Shown piece after piece: positions 54,477-64,000 of a stretch of 64,000 bases of DNA. The notes under the pieces are model-generated. The model saw only the letters and a program-made list of their open reading frames with translations, was not told where the DNA came from and did no database searches. This DNA comes from Campanula takesimana (taxonomy: Eukaryota; Streptophyta; Magnoliopsida; Asterales; Campanulaceae): the NCBI GenBank assembly GCA_026119855.1, contig JAOWBW010001440.1, positions 239,765-303,764 on the forward strand, written 5' to 3'. How positions within the stretch are numbered: position 1 is the stretch's first letter; every line of letters begins with the position of its first letter. The translations under genes and the position numbers were made by a program.

Positions 54477-55077
54477 ATTTCTATCACCACGGCTCGACTT
54501 TTTTCTCTCTCTATTCCCTCTACTCTCAGACTCTCGATGGTCGACATACGAAGATCATTCCCTTCCCATCGTTCTTCCGTCTCTCATGTCTGATTGTCCG
54601 CCTCTCCTTTTCTTTGACGTCTCTCACTTCTGTCTCGTTGTTTCCATGATTTCCGGCAAGTCAATTGAGATCTGAAGATCAACCATGAATGAAGATCTAA
54701 AGATCGAAATCTGAGTGTATATATCATTTCTCTTTCATCTAATTTATCAATTTTTTAGTTATACATCATTTGGTTTTAGATGATGTATGTGCTCTGGGTT
54801 AACTTAGTTAAATTTTGTGAATTTTTGTTAACTTGGTTCAAAGAAACATAACTAATATTAGTATATAATCTGGAGGTTTATATTGATTGATTGAGATTTT
54901 TCCAAACCGTGGTTCAAACCGAACAAACCGAACCAAACCGAACTACGGTAGTTTAGCTCAGCTCGGTTTGGAACTTTGAATGGTTTAGCTTGGTTTGGGA
55001 TTTCTCCAAACCGATACTTAGCGGTTCGACCTCTAAATTTCCTCAAACAGAGCTAAACCGAACCACTTTCACCCTTA
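54477..55077. mobile_element. Right half of the split hAT element
   Basis: Starts with the copia target duplication and ends AACCACTTTCACCCTTA, the inverse of the left end, followed by target duplication ATGTTAGT (55078-55085). AACCGAACC repeats fill 54900-55070. The part at 54490-54670 is C/T-rich and may be captured or old 5' UTR sequence. Confidence 0.85.
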
Positions 55078-55296
55078 ATGTTAGTCTTAGATATAGTTAT
55101 CGCAACCGAGGTAGCATCAAATTGTTTAGATAATTTGGCTAAAGCTTGCTTAAGCTTTGAATGGATAGGTTCCGTAGACTGTTCCCAACAAGCAGTTCGA
55201 CAAAATGTCTGACTGTATGATTGATACAACGTGCTCACCCTGGTGTATGGGGCTGCCGCCTTGCGGAAAAATTTCGTCAAACACCCCCATATGATA

Positions 55297-55547
55297 CTCC
55301 CTCTGTCCTAGAAAGATAGTCCACTTTGGATTTTAGACTGTCAACACATGTGAACTTTAACCAAATATTATTATTAATCTAATCATTCTAATTTTAAAAT
55401 TTGTCATTGATAAATAACTTGATGATTAATCATCACAAGTTTTGGAATTTCAAAAGGATGGTTTGATTGACATTTATATTTAGTCAAAGTTCACTTGTAT
55501 TGACTATCAAAAGTTAAAAGTGAACCATTTTTCTGGGACGGAGAGAG
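55297..55547. mobile_element. Stowaway-like MITE, subfamily of 3648 and 3961
   Basis: CTCCCTCTGTCCTAGAAAGA and its inverse, TA outside both ends. It shares the AGATAGTCCACTTT and TTTGACTA-type arms with the two elements near 4 kb. Confidence 0.82.
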
Positions 55548-55998
55548 TATTATCCTTAAAACTAAGTTTTGAGACTGATATTTTTGCACTGTTTGTTTTA
55601 ATCAACCATTGAGATACTATGATAAATCAGTGTGTCCGACATATTTTGTGTACAAATTTTTAAACACCAAGTTACTTGGTTTTACGGATATAAACCGGAC
55701 ACAGGACCGGACCAGATCAGACCGCCCGGTCATATGTGACGTCAGCCTGTTTCAAAACCCAAAAATCTCTCTCATCTCATTTTCTGTCATCGGACTTTCC
55801 AAAAACAAATCATTCTTTTTAGGAAATTTCACAGAAAAAAAAAGAAAAAGAAGAACAAGAACAAGAAAAAGAAAAGAGAGGCAGAGAGGGCGAATTCATC
55901 GTCAATTGCCCTCTCTCCATCACCGGTCCAAGAACCCCTGATTTCGTGAACCGATTTCAACATCATATGGTTCACGATTCGTCCCCAATTTATTTTGA
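55548..55998 (+). promoter_or_regulatory. Promoter and 5' UTR region of the apyrase gene
   Basis: The last 150 bp before the ATG are purine-rich (AGAAAAAGAA type) and then CT-rich, typical of a plant 5' UTR. A transcription start cannot be fixed. A MITE at 55297-55547 is within 450 bp of the start codon. Confidence 0.45.
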
Positions 55999-58900
55999 AT
56001 GCGACGATCGAATGCCCGGCAGTCGTCGTCGAAAGTCGCCGGTGTAGATCCTGCTCCTGATCCCAATCAATCTGCAACAACATCAAAATCAGCATCATCA
56101 ACATCCATGGATAATTCAATGAAGCTCCAATTCCGCCCTAATCAGTCCGTCAGATCCACCAACTTATTTTCCCGAAACCCTAGACATAATCACTCCAAAT
56201 GTAACCTTATTTTCCTCGCATTGACCGCTACATTCATCGCATTATGCTGTTACATGTTGTTCACTGGTTCTCAAACATCAGAGAAGCGGAGATTCGGGAT
56301 TGTGATTGACGGAGGGAGTACCGGGACGCGGATTCATGTGTTTGAGTACTTAGTTAAGGATGGGCGACCTGTTTTTGATTTTGGGGAAAATGGGTTGGTT
56401 TCAATGCGAGTTAGCCCGGGACTATCGGCTTTTGTGGAGGAGCCGGAGGAGGCTGGGAGGTCATTGGCCGAGTTGATGGAGTTTGCTAAGAAGAGGGTTC
56501 CGAAGGAAGTGTGGGGGGAGACGGAGGTGAGGTTGATGGCTACGGCTGGGTTGAGGTTGTTGGAGATTGGGTTGCAGGAGCGAGTTCTGGAGTCTTGCCG
56601 GAAGGTTTTGAGGGTTTCTGGGTTCAAGTTTCGTGATGATTGGGCGTCTGTTATTTCAGGTATGATTGAGTGTGTGTGTGTGTGTGTGTGTCTTGTAGTG
56701 TTGATCAATTGGTGTTTGTTGCTGTTTAAGATTTAATTGAGTTACTTTTTGGTCAATTTCTGAGATATACTCCCTCCGTCCCAAATTGACAATCGTGTTT
56801 ACTGTTGGACTTTTCAAACATTTTAAGGTTACATCGGTTTGGAAATTCAGTGATTTTGAAGCCTTCATTTTGCAAATGGGACGAACTTTCTAGGACAAAA
56901 AGAAAAAAGAAAAAGAAATGGGACTATCATTTTGGGACGGAGGGAGTACTTGCTCCCAAAGAGGAGTAGGGTTATTAGTGATTACCGAGGTACATTCATG
57001 AGTTTCATTGTTATGGCAATGCCTCCTCTCTTTCCTTAGAGTACTTTTCATTTTGATTAGTCATAGAAGAAGTCTGATTTTAAATACAAGCTATGAGTAT
57101 AAGTTTCTACTGCTCATCCCAATCTATTGTTGCTTTTTTCAAATATCGCATTGCTCTTAGTAGTCATATAGAGAACGTGTAAGTTTACTGCCAATTTGAA
57201 GAGTATATACAAGGGCAGAACATTTTTGTTACTCCATTCGTCCCACTTTTTTGACAGCTTGACAAAAGCTCTTAGGATAAACAACGCATAATAAATGTCT
57301 TTGCTAATTTATTGTTTTCCATATACTATACCCTTAGTAAATTTTTGAATTAGGTAGGGATGTAATGAGAAAGTGAATCAATAATGTGCATTGGGTTTTG
57401 TAAGGGGCCAAAAAGATGGGATGGATAAGAAAAGGAAACATGACCAATATAAATGGGACGGAGGATTAGTAAGTTTTACTTGTAAAGTAAATCCCTTTTT
57501 TGGAACAGGGATTATTTCTTCATTTTCTTTTTCTTTTTGTAGTTAGGATTTTCAGTGGCAAAATAAGCTTTTGCAAAAATAAGAGACCCCTCGTGTAATG
57601 AACATAAAGGCTTTCTTGTACAAAGGTACTAACTTTTGTCTCATCAATCTTCCGTACATTTAAGTGTACCAGCTGGTGATATTTGCCCAGAGTATCAATT
57701 CAAGTTATTAGTTTAGCTGTACTAGGTTTGCCATTGAGCCGTTCTCTGATATGTAGGTCTTCAGACTTATACAAAATGTCTATACAAAACCCTTTTCTGT
57801 TCATTGCACCCATACGTAGTTGATAATTGATAGTGCCATTGTATCAATGGTAATATGTAAGTTATTGCATTACAAAACGGTATTGCAAATTGAGTTCCTG
57901 AATCCAACTTATATGCGTTCTTGCTACCCTGTCTTATAACTTAAGAGAAGCAAAGGATTGTTATACATTTAAGCATATGTACGTATACAAATATTGGCTG
58001 CTCGCTTGCTATCCATTGAAGAAACTCAAGAATGGTTAGTAGCATTGAATTGGATTTATGGTGGCTGGCAACCGTGGAGTTGAACATTTGTGAAGAAAAT
58101 GATCATTTGAAGCACATTTACTATTATTGAATTGATCTGAAAGCGGTTTATTCAGAAAGAAACAAGAATATAGAGATAAAAAATTGATTCGCTAGTTGTA
58201 CAACTTCTTTCTACAAGTCATTTCATTTTTAGAATTCAACTTCAATCGATTTTTGCTTTGTTCTTCCAATTTCAAAACCAAAGCTTGGAATTGAGGTCAC
58301 CAAATATACCATAGGAGTTTTTACTTAAAGGGAAGTTAAATGAAAAAGTTGTAAGAAGAATTTTTTTCTGGCCTACTTTTTTAAGGTCTCAGCTGCAGTA
58401 AGATGGTTTTTAACCTTCTTTATGGGCTAAGAAACTTCGGGAGTTTTGACTTTGAATCTTTTATTTTTTTAGGCTCTGATGAGGGAATGTACGCCTGGGT
58501 TGTTGCTAATTACGCTCTTGGCACGCTTGGTGGTAGCCCTGGGGAAACAACTGGAATAATTGAACTTGGTGGTGCTTCTGCTCAGGTTCAGTTTCACTTA
58601 GTTCTGCATGTTTTTCCAAAAGTTACTGTACAGTCTTTCTAGTTTGACATTTCTGAAAAAAAATATATACTTAAATGAAGGCAATTCAGAAAGAAGTACA
58701 CCCTCCATCCCAAAGAAGGTTGTCCGATTTCTTTTTAGTTTGTCAAATACAAAAACAAAACTGTAATAATAAAGTCTCATTTCTAAATTATAAGCTGCAT
58801 GGCTTTGTCTCTTTTAAATGTTTCTGTCATTTGGAACCATGTTCATCTTACATGTCGTACAGAAAGCTCTTTGATATCAGTTCATGTTGAAGGAAATATA

Positions 58901-61900
58901 GAGTGAAATGTGATTTAGAAGGTTGTCTTTCAAGTGGGACTTTTAGTTTAAGATGGGGGGGGGGGGGGGACTGTTATCTAGCACTTGGAATTTTGAATTC
59001 TAAAGGACTTTGAACCAAAAATGGTAATCTTATCCTGGTGCCTTAATTTTTTTTAATTTTTTTTCAACTTTATGATGAGAAGCATAGATATTTCGTCCTA
59101 AAAAAAACATGAAGTTTAATAATTTCCGTGACCTGCTTTTTTGAAAATGATAAGAAGTGTAGATATTTCTTCCTAAAAAGCCTGTTGAAACATGAAGCTT
59201 AATAATTTCCGTATATTTGCTTTTTGAGAATATTTGTTTGATACCATCAGATAAAGGAAGTAAGATTTATATGATTGTTGTGTTGGATGTCTCAGGTAAC
59301 ATTTGTCTCAAATGAGCCAATACCACCGGAATTTTCCCAAAATATTAAATTTGGGAATCAGAGTTACAATCTCTACAGCCACAGCTTGCTTCAGTTTGGC
59401 CAGGTAGTCATTGTTTAACTGTAACTGTACTCAGTCAGTACACTTGACATAGCGTCTTACTACTGTTTGGTTATATTTCTTTTGTTGATTTGCAGAAAAA
59501 AATTTCAGATAGTCGTTGCTACAATTGCCTAATTGTGAATTGATAGTCAAGATATATTGTGTATCATGCCACTTTTCTAGTCATAAGATATGGAACAATT
59601 TTAAGAAAACGATAATTAACGAATCAATTTTAGTGTATTAAATAAATAGTATTTACATGTGTATCTGGTCGTCTCATCTCAGCTGCACGCCCTAATATCT
59701 GATAGCTGTTTCTAAAGTTTAAATTCCGTTTCCTTTAAATTTTATCTTTCAATAATGAGTTATTATTGTGGTCTTTTACGTAATAACCATCTATGAGTTA
59801 CCAATTATGTTCAGAAACGCATATTCACATGTCACAAACTCAACTTGAAAACATCTAGTTTCTTTGTAGTTCATCGTTTATAATTGGCACATGCTCTTTG
59901 AATACATAGTTTTGAAAAGTCTGTTGTTAGATAATTTTGCTTTTTTAACTCAAATAACAAAAGATAGTGGGTTGATTACTACTTCATCACTGATTTTTAA
60001 AAAATATTCTGTGCACTGTAGGGCTTAAAATTGGTTTTATATATTTATTGGATACTAATAGCTTGTGTCATATTTGCAGAATGTTGCATTTGACATGATG
60101 CGAGAGTCAATTGTTGCAACAGGCCAGTTAGGTATGTCAAAACGCTCTTTACTTCAACTCATCTTCAACATTGCATTTATTTTAGTTTTCCACAAGACAG
60201 TGAAATTTATGATTTGCTTTTAACTTTGGTTTATGCTTGACTTGTTTTTTCGTTTGATTTGTTATTTAAGTTCAACTTTTTACTGTATATCATAATCCCA
60301 CGTGTAATTGGGATGAGGGCTAATTTGAGTGGAATATCATTTATATATCTATTCGTAGAAAAGTTATTTCTTTTTCATAAAATAGTTTCCTCTTCTTTAG
60401 TTTGCACATTTGACTGTCTATGAAGAGCTAATAAAAACAATGACATGTTCGGAAATTATGAACACAAACAGATGAAAAGTTAGTGCCTTTACCGAAAAGA
60501 TTTCTCCATTGTATCTAAGTTAGTATGTGAAACCAAAAATATGCATCCAATTGATGCTCTTATTAACAAAAGGGAAGACGTTAAAAGATGATGGAGGTGT
60601 CATGTCTTTTCTGGTTTCTGAATTGTTCTTTTTCATTGCTACTGTAATGATAGATGCCCCCCGCCCCTCTTCCAAAAAAATAGTCCAGTGTCTATATTTG
60701 GAAATTAATGTGAGAGACAACATGAAATCACTATTTAAGATGCAGTAATTATGTTGCTGGCAATAAATTCAATCATTGAACTAATATGCTATCTATATCA
60801 ACTTTTAGAATTTCATCAAGTCAACTATTTTTTTTTTTTACTGTTATGTTGAAGTTAATCTAGCCGACCCAAAACAGACAAAACTAGGACTATGCTTTTG
60901 GGACGGAAGGAGCAGTGATCATGCTTATTTATGTTTCATAGTACGATAATTTATTTGATTCAGCAATTGTTTGAGCTTACTTTGTCATACATTTATTTTG
61001 CAGCAGAATCTATTGACAGTAGAAAATCTAAGGATCCGTGTACTCCCAGAGGATTTAAGTACAGTCTGATATTGGAAAAACTCTCTCCGAGTTCTTTAAT
61101 CGAAGCAAATAAGCATTTGCTGTCCCTGCATCCTAGTGGTAACTTCTCAGAGTGCAGATCAGCTTCATTAAATCTGTTGCAGAAAGGCAAAGGTATACAT
61201 TTGTCCAAATATAATGGCATGGTTTTATTTCATTTTTGCCTGGGATTCCGTAACGATCCTTTTTCTATATAAAGCAGAGAGTTGCCCGTATGACCGATGC
61301 TCCATTGGATCGACATTCATCCCCAAGCTTCAGGGAAGTTTTTTGGCCACTGAAAATTTCTTCCATACATCTAAGGTTAGTTTTTTATTTATATTCTGTC
61401 TGGCATAAGAGATGATCACTTGTTTTTGTTTTGATTGATTTTTAATGTGCTAATAATTGAGCGTTTTTTTTTCATAACTTCTTTTCTCTCATTTAGTTCT
61501 TTGGTTGACACCAAAAACATTTCTTTCTGAGATGATGGCGGCTGGACAAAATTTTTGCGAAGAGGATTGGTCAAAATTAAAGAAGAAATATCCATCTCTT
61601 GATGAGGAGGATTTGCATCGTTACTGCTTCTCTTCCGCGTATATTGTTGCTCTACTCCACGATAGCCTTGGTATTGCTTTGGACAATGAAAGGTACTTTT
61701 TTTTTTTTTTAAGGTTATGACGTCTATCTCTACACACACACACATATACATATAGATATAGATAGTAGATAGATAGATAGATAGATAGATGATATATTAC
61801 TCTCCCCACCCACTCCAAAAGCCAAAGACATTTCCGTCTCTACTGATGTTCCCATGCATTTGCTAATCCTCCTTGATGGAATTCTCTTTTACCAGGATCG

Positions 61901-62157
61901 GATATGCAAATCAAGTGAACAATATCCCTCTTGATTGGGCATTAGGAGCATTCATATTGCAGACAACAGCTAACTTGGATGGTGAGCATTCGTCCTGGAT
62001 TAGACTTATAACTTGCAAAGATTGCTCCAATTTGGCGGTAATTTCGTTCTTTGTCCTTTTATTGGCGTTAGTTTCATATAGTTTGTCAAAATGGAGGAAA
62101 CCCCAAATGAAGACAATATATGACCTAGAGAAAGGAAAATACATAATTACCCTGTAG
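55999..62157 (+). CDS. APY6: Apyrase (GDA1/CD39 NTP diphosphohydrolase), APY6-like, 8 exons
   Basis: Exons: 55999-56659, 58473-58585, 59296-59403, 60080-60131, 61004-61192, 61275-61375, 61497-61692, 61896-62157; all introns GT-AG. Apyrase conserved regions: ACR1 IDGGSTGTRIHVF, ACR2 LMATAGLRLL, ACR3 SDEGMYAWVVANY, ACR4 IIELGGASAQV, and C-terminal YANQVNNIPLDWALGAF. There is one membrane helix near residue 75 (LIFLALTATFIALCCYML) and one near the C-terminus, so the catalytic domain faces the lumen or outside. It removes phosphate from NTPs and NDPs. The start MRRSNAR and the end WRKPQMKTIYDLEKGKY match APY6. Odd: exon 7 begins TTC TTT GGT TGA. Both neighbours are in good frame, so one T seems to be missing near 61505 and the protein would stop early if this is real. 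Length otherwise is about 560 aa. Confidence 0.88.
56770..56946. mobile_element. Stowaway-like MITE in apyrase intron 1
   Basis: CTCCCTCCGTCCCAAATTGA and its inverse TTTTGGGACGGAGGGAG with TA on both sides. 177 bp. Confidence 0.83.
57232..57466. mobile_element. Stowaway-like MITE in apyrase intron 1
   Basis: CTCCATTCGTCCCACTTTTT and its inverse AAATGGGACGGAGGAT with TA on both sides. 235 bp. Confidence 0.7.
60653..60914. mobile_element. Degenerate Stowaway-like MITE in apyrase intron 4
   Basis: The right end TAGGACTATGCTTTTGGGACGGAAGGAG pairs loosely with CCGCCCCTCTTCC...ATAGTCC at the left. The termini are eroded, so the boundaries are approximate. Confidence 0.5.
61724..61790. repeat. CA/GATA simple repeats in apyrase intron 7
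   Basis: CACACACACA then TAGATAGATAGATAGATAGA. Located between exons 7 and 8. Confidence 0.8.
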
Positions 62158-62520
62158 CTCGATACTCATAGAACCTTTGTTACAAACTATCATCGTGTTC
62201 CACAGTAACCACCTTCCCCTCTCTCGCAAAGGAGGAAGACCCCTAGACAGATATGGATTTCGTAACGGGAGATGTCGGAGGCTACTGATTGTGGTATAGA
62301 TACTGTGTATTTTGTTAGTACGAGAAGGTCGCATTTGTAATTATACCATTGTTATAGGTTGCTGGTTGGTTAGGATTGTTAAATCAGCTGTAGAGGTTTG
62401 ATTTTGTGTTCAATGTAGAAATGGTATCAGTATTCTTTGAGTCTGATTTTGACTCTGAGAGGCAAGGTACAAGTGTAGTAGCACAGGTGTAGCATTTCTC
62501 TCCATCTGTGGCAAGGTTTA
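62158..62520 (+). other. Probable 3' UTR of the apyrase gene
   Basis: Moderate GC, no ORF of note, follows the stop codon directly. No clear AATAAA was found before the microsatellite. Confidence 0.45.
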
Positions 62521-62534
62521 TACAGCCTGTTTTT

Positions 62535-62550
62535 GATTATTATTATTATT

Positions 62551-62591
<41 letters not shown>

Positions 62592-62600
62592 GTGTTGTTG

Positions 62601-62635
<35 letters not shown>

Positions 62636-62636
62636 T
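62535..62636. repeat. Compound ATT/GTT microsatellite
   Basis: (ATT)n, (GTT)n with one GTG break, (ATT)n over about 100 bp. A second (TTTA)n tract lies at 62767-62800. Confidence 0.9.
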
Positions 62637-63374
62637 TATGATGAATGATAGAGTACATTATGCTAAACAACCCCTTTTAGTATATCAATTGTGTCGTGAT
62701 CATCATACATATGTGTAATGGTTTGGTACTGACTGTTTCTTTTGGTTGTTGTTTGACATCATTATTATTTATTTATTTATTTATTTATTATTTATTTTTA
62801 TTTTAAATGATATTTTTACTAAACTCCCTTTTAAGCACTAATAAAATCATGACATGTTTTGTAAATAAAATTTTGTGCTATTTTTGTTGTGAATTTATAT
62901 TTACTCAAGTGGGTGAGTTGATGCAAGTATATGACTATAAATGAGTTTCATTAATTTAAAAAATATTAATTTTGTGCAATTTTAAGCGATACACCTTAAA
63001 AACTTAAATTTACATATTTCAAGGGCGTAAATAATATTTACTAAATATAAAAGCATTTTATAAAACTGATTACGCTAGTTCTGTGAATGGGCAATGTTAT
63101 GGCACAAGAGAAGTCTACAATATAATGGATACAAAATGAGGTGGCGAAATTTATTGATTGCATCGATTGTGGACCCGCCACACTCTAATTAAAAACACTA
63201 ATAAACTTTTGATATATCATTTTGTGAATCAAATTTTATTGAGTTTTTTTTTTTTTTTTTTTGACTTTATATTCACCCTCTGTGAAATAATGCTACTGTA
63301 GTGCCGGTCAAAGTCAACTATATTTTGAATTCTTCTATGTATGCACTTTTTCAATTCAAAGTCTTGGCCTCTTG
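62637..63374. other. AT-rich intergenic DNA
   Basis: No ORF or element recognised apart from the TTTA tract and a T-run at 63245-63262. Confidence 0.5.
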
Positions 63375-63512
63375 GGCCGCCTGCCTTTAGGTAGGGGGGG
63401 GGGGCAAAGATAAGGTTTTCACTTTGCTCCTAAATGGTAGTCGAACTTGCGACTTCCCATTACGTAGAGCCCTTACACACACCCCATACCACTAGGCTAA
63501 GAGGCTTTAGGT
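63375..63512 (-). mobile_element. tRNA-derived SINE-like sequence
   Basis: On the minus strand, TAGCCTAGTGGT (63488-63499) matches the Pol III A box and GCAAGTTCGACTACC (63436-63450) matches the B box, with tRNA-like spacing. GCCTCTTAGCC precedes the A box as in plant SINE heads. No intact cloverleaf. A G/C run follows at 63394-63404. No target duplication was identified. Confidence 0.5.
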
Positions 63513-63717
63513 TATGCCTAAAACTCTTAAATGGTGTCGTTTTCTATTTAAAAGAACATTGATTTGAAAGGATACATTTTTAAGAAATGTAGTTGGATTA
63601 TGATTTAATTATTTATAGAGGATTATGATAAAAAAAAATTGGATTTTTTTTTAATCAAAACTCATGACATTTTTGTTGAAGTTAGAAATAATCCAAAAGG
63701 AGGACCATAAAATTATA

Positions 63718-63973
63718 CTCCTTCCGTCCCTCTTTAATCTACTATAAAATTTGCCATTTTGGTTGTCCGTCCAACTTTAATCTACAAAGTCCTAAAAGAA
63801 AATGTTTTAATACTTTTAAAATAATGGGACCCACTTGTCATACTCAACAATTATCCACTTACTATTCTCTACCTCACTTTCTCTTTTCTACACTCATAAC
63901 ACATCAACTTTTTCACTTTTTCCTTAAATAAGGTGCAAAACCCAAATTTGTAAACTAAAGAAGGACGAGGGAG
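63718..63973. mobile_element. Stowaway-like MITE
   Basis: CTCCTTCCGTCCCTCTTTAA and its inverse near 63955-63973, flanked by TA. 256 bp. Confidence 0.78.
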
Positions 63974-64000
63974 TACTCCGTTATAGCCGTTGGAGTTAAC

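Noticed and set aside
58690..58960. Stowaway-like end ACACCCTCCATCCCAAAG in apyrase intron 2
   Set aside because: No convincing second terminus or TA pair; could be an eroded fragment.
62533..62718. 61-aa Val/Tyr-rich ORF
   Set aside because: Produced by the ATT/GTT microsatellite.

Overview
The window is plant nuclear DNA, most likely from a eudicot. It has GT-AG introns, a vacuolar-type amino acid transporter, an AKR4-type reductase, a membrane apyrase, many Stowaway-type MITEs, nested LTR retrotransposons and an endogenous plant pararetrovirus. The species cannot be named from the sequence alone.

Host genes occupy only a small part. (1) 572-1978, minus: a three-exon AVT1-family amino acid transporter of 412 aa. 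(2) 20940-21660, plus: a decayed PPR gene resembling the organelle RNA-processing factor OTP85 family. (3) 21776-23064, minus: a four-exon aldo-keto reductase like codeinone and chalcone reductases, 331 aa. (4) 55999-62157, plus: an eight-exon apyrase close to APY6, with one apparent single-base frameshift at the start of exon 7. APY6 and OTP85 are, to my recollection, neighbours in Arabidopsis, so items 2 and 4 may be an ancient gene pair pushed about 34 kb apart by insertions.

Mobile DNA fills most of the rest. 3.2-5.1 kb is a row of five Stowaway-like MITEs, and a 1.7-kb Mutator-like element (9-bp target duplication) sits at the edge of the last one. 7123-16534 is a complete Ty3/gypsy chromovirus insertion (LTRs about 2 kb, target duplication CTTTA) with a dead pol, no recognisable gag and, in its place, about 25 short hairpin-like repeats. 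16.8-25.2 kb holds two hAT-type elements, two MULE-type elements, a MULE-type MITE nested in a Stowaway MITE, and further small elements.

26437-55077 is a three-layer nest. A small hAT element (target duplication ATGTTAGT) was split by a Ty1/copia element (26758-54476, 974-bp LTRs, target duplication ATTTC) that lacks reverse transcriptase. The copia interior holds a 21-kb cluster of Caulimoviridae sequence (31177-52286). The virus genome is about 7.3 kb, ordered as small ORF, ORF with tRNA-Met primer site, movement protein, virion-associated protein, coat protein, protease/RT/RNase H, and transactivator. The cluster is a tandem array of about 1.7 genomes on the minus strand joined to a plus-strand partial genome, which creates inverted arms of about 5.65 kb around a 2-kb loop. 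Every unit carries breaks. A 35S-like promoter with an as-1-like site and an early poly(A) signal survives in all three intergenic copies.
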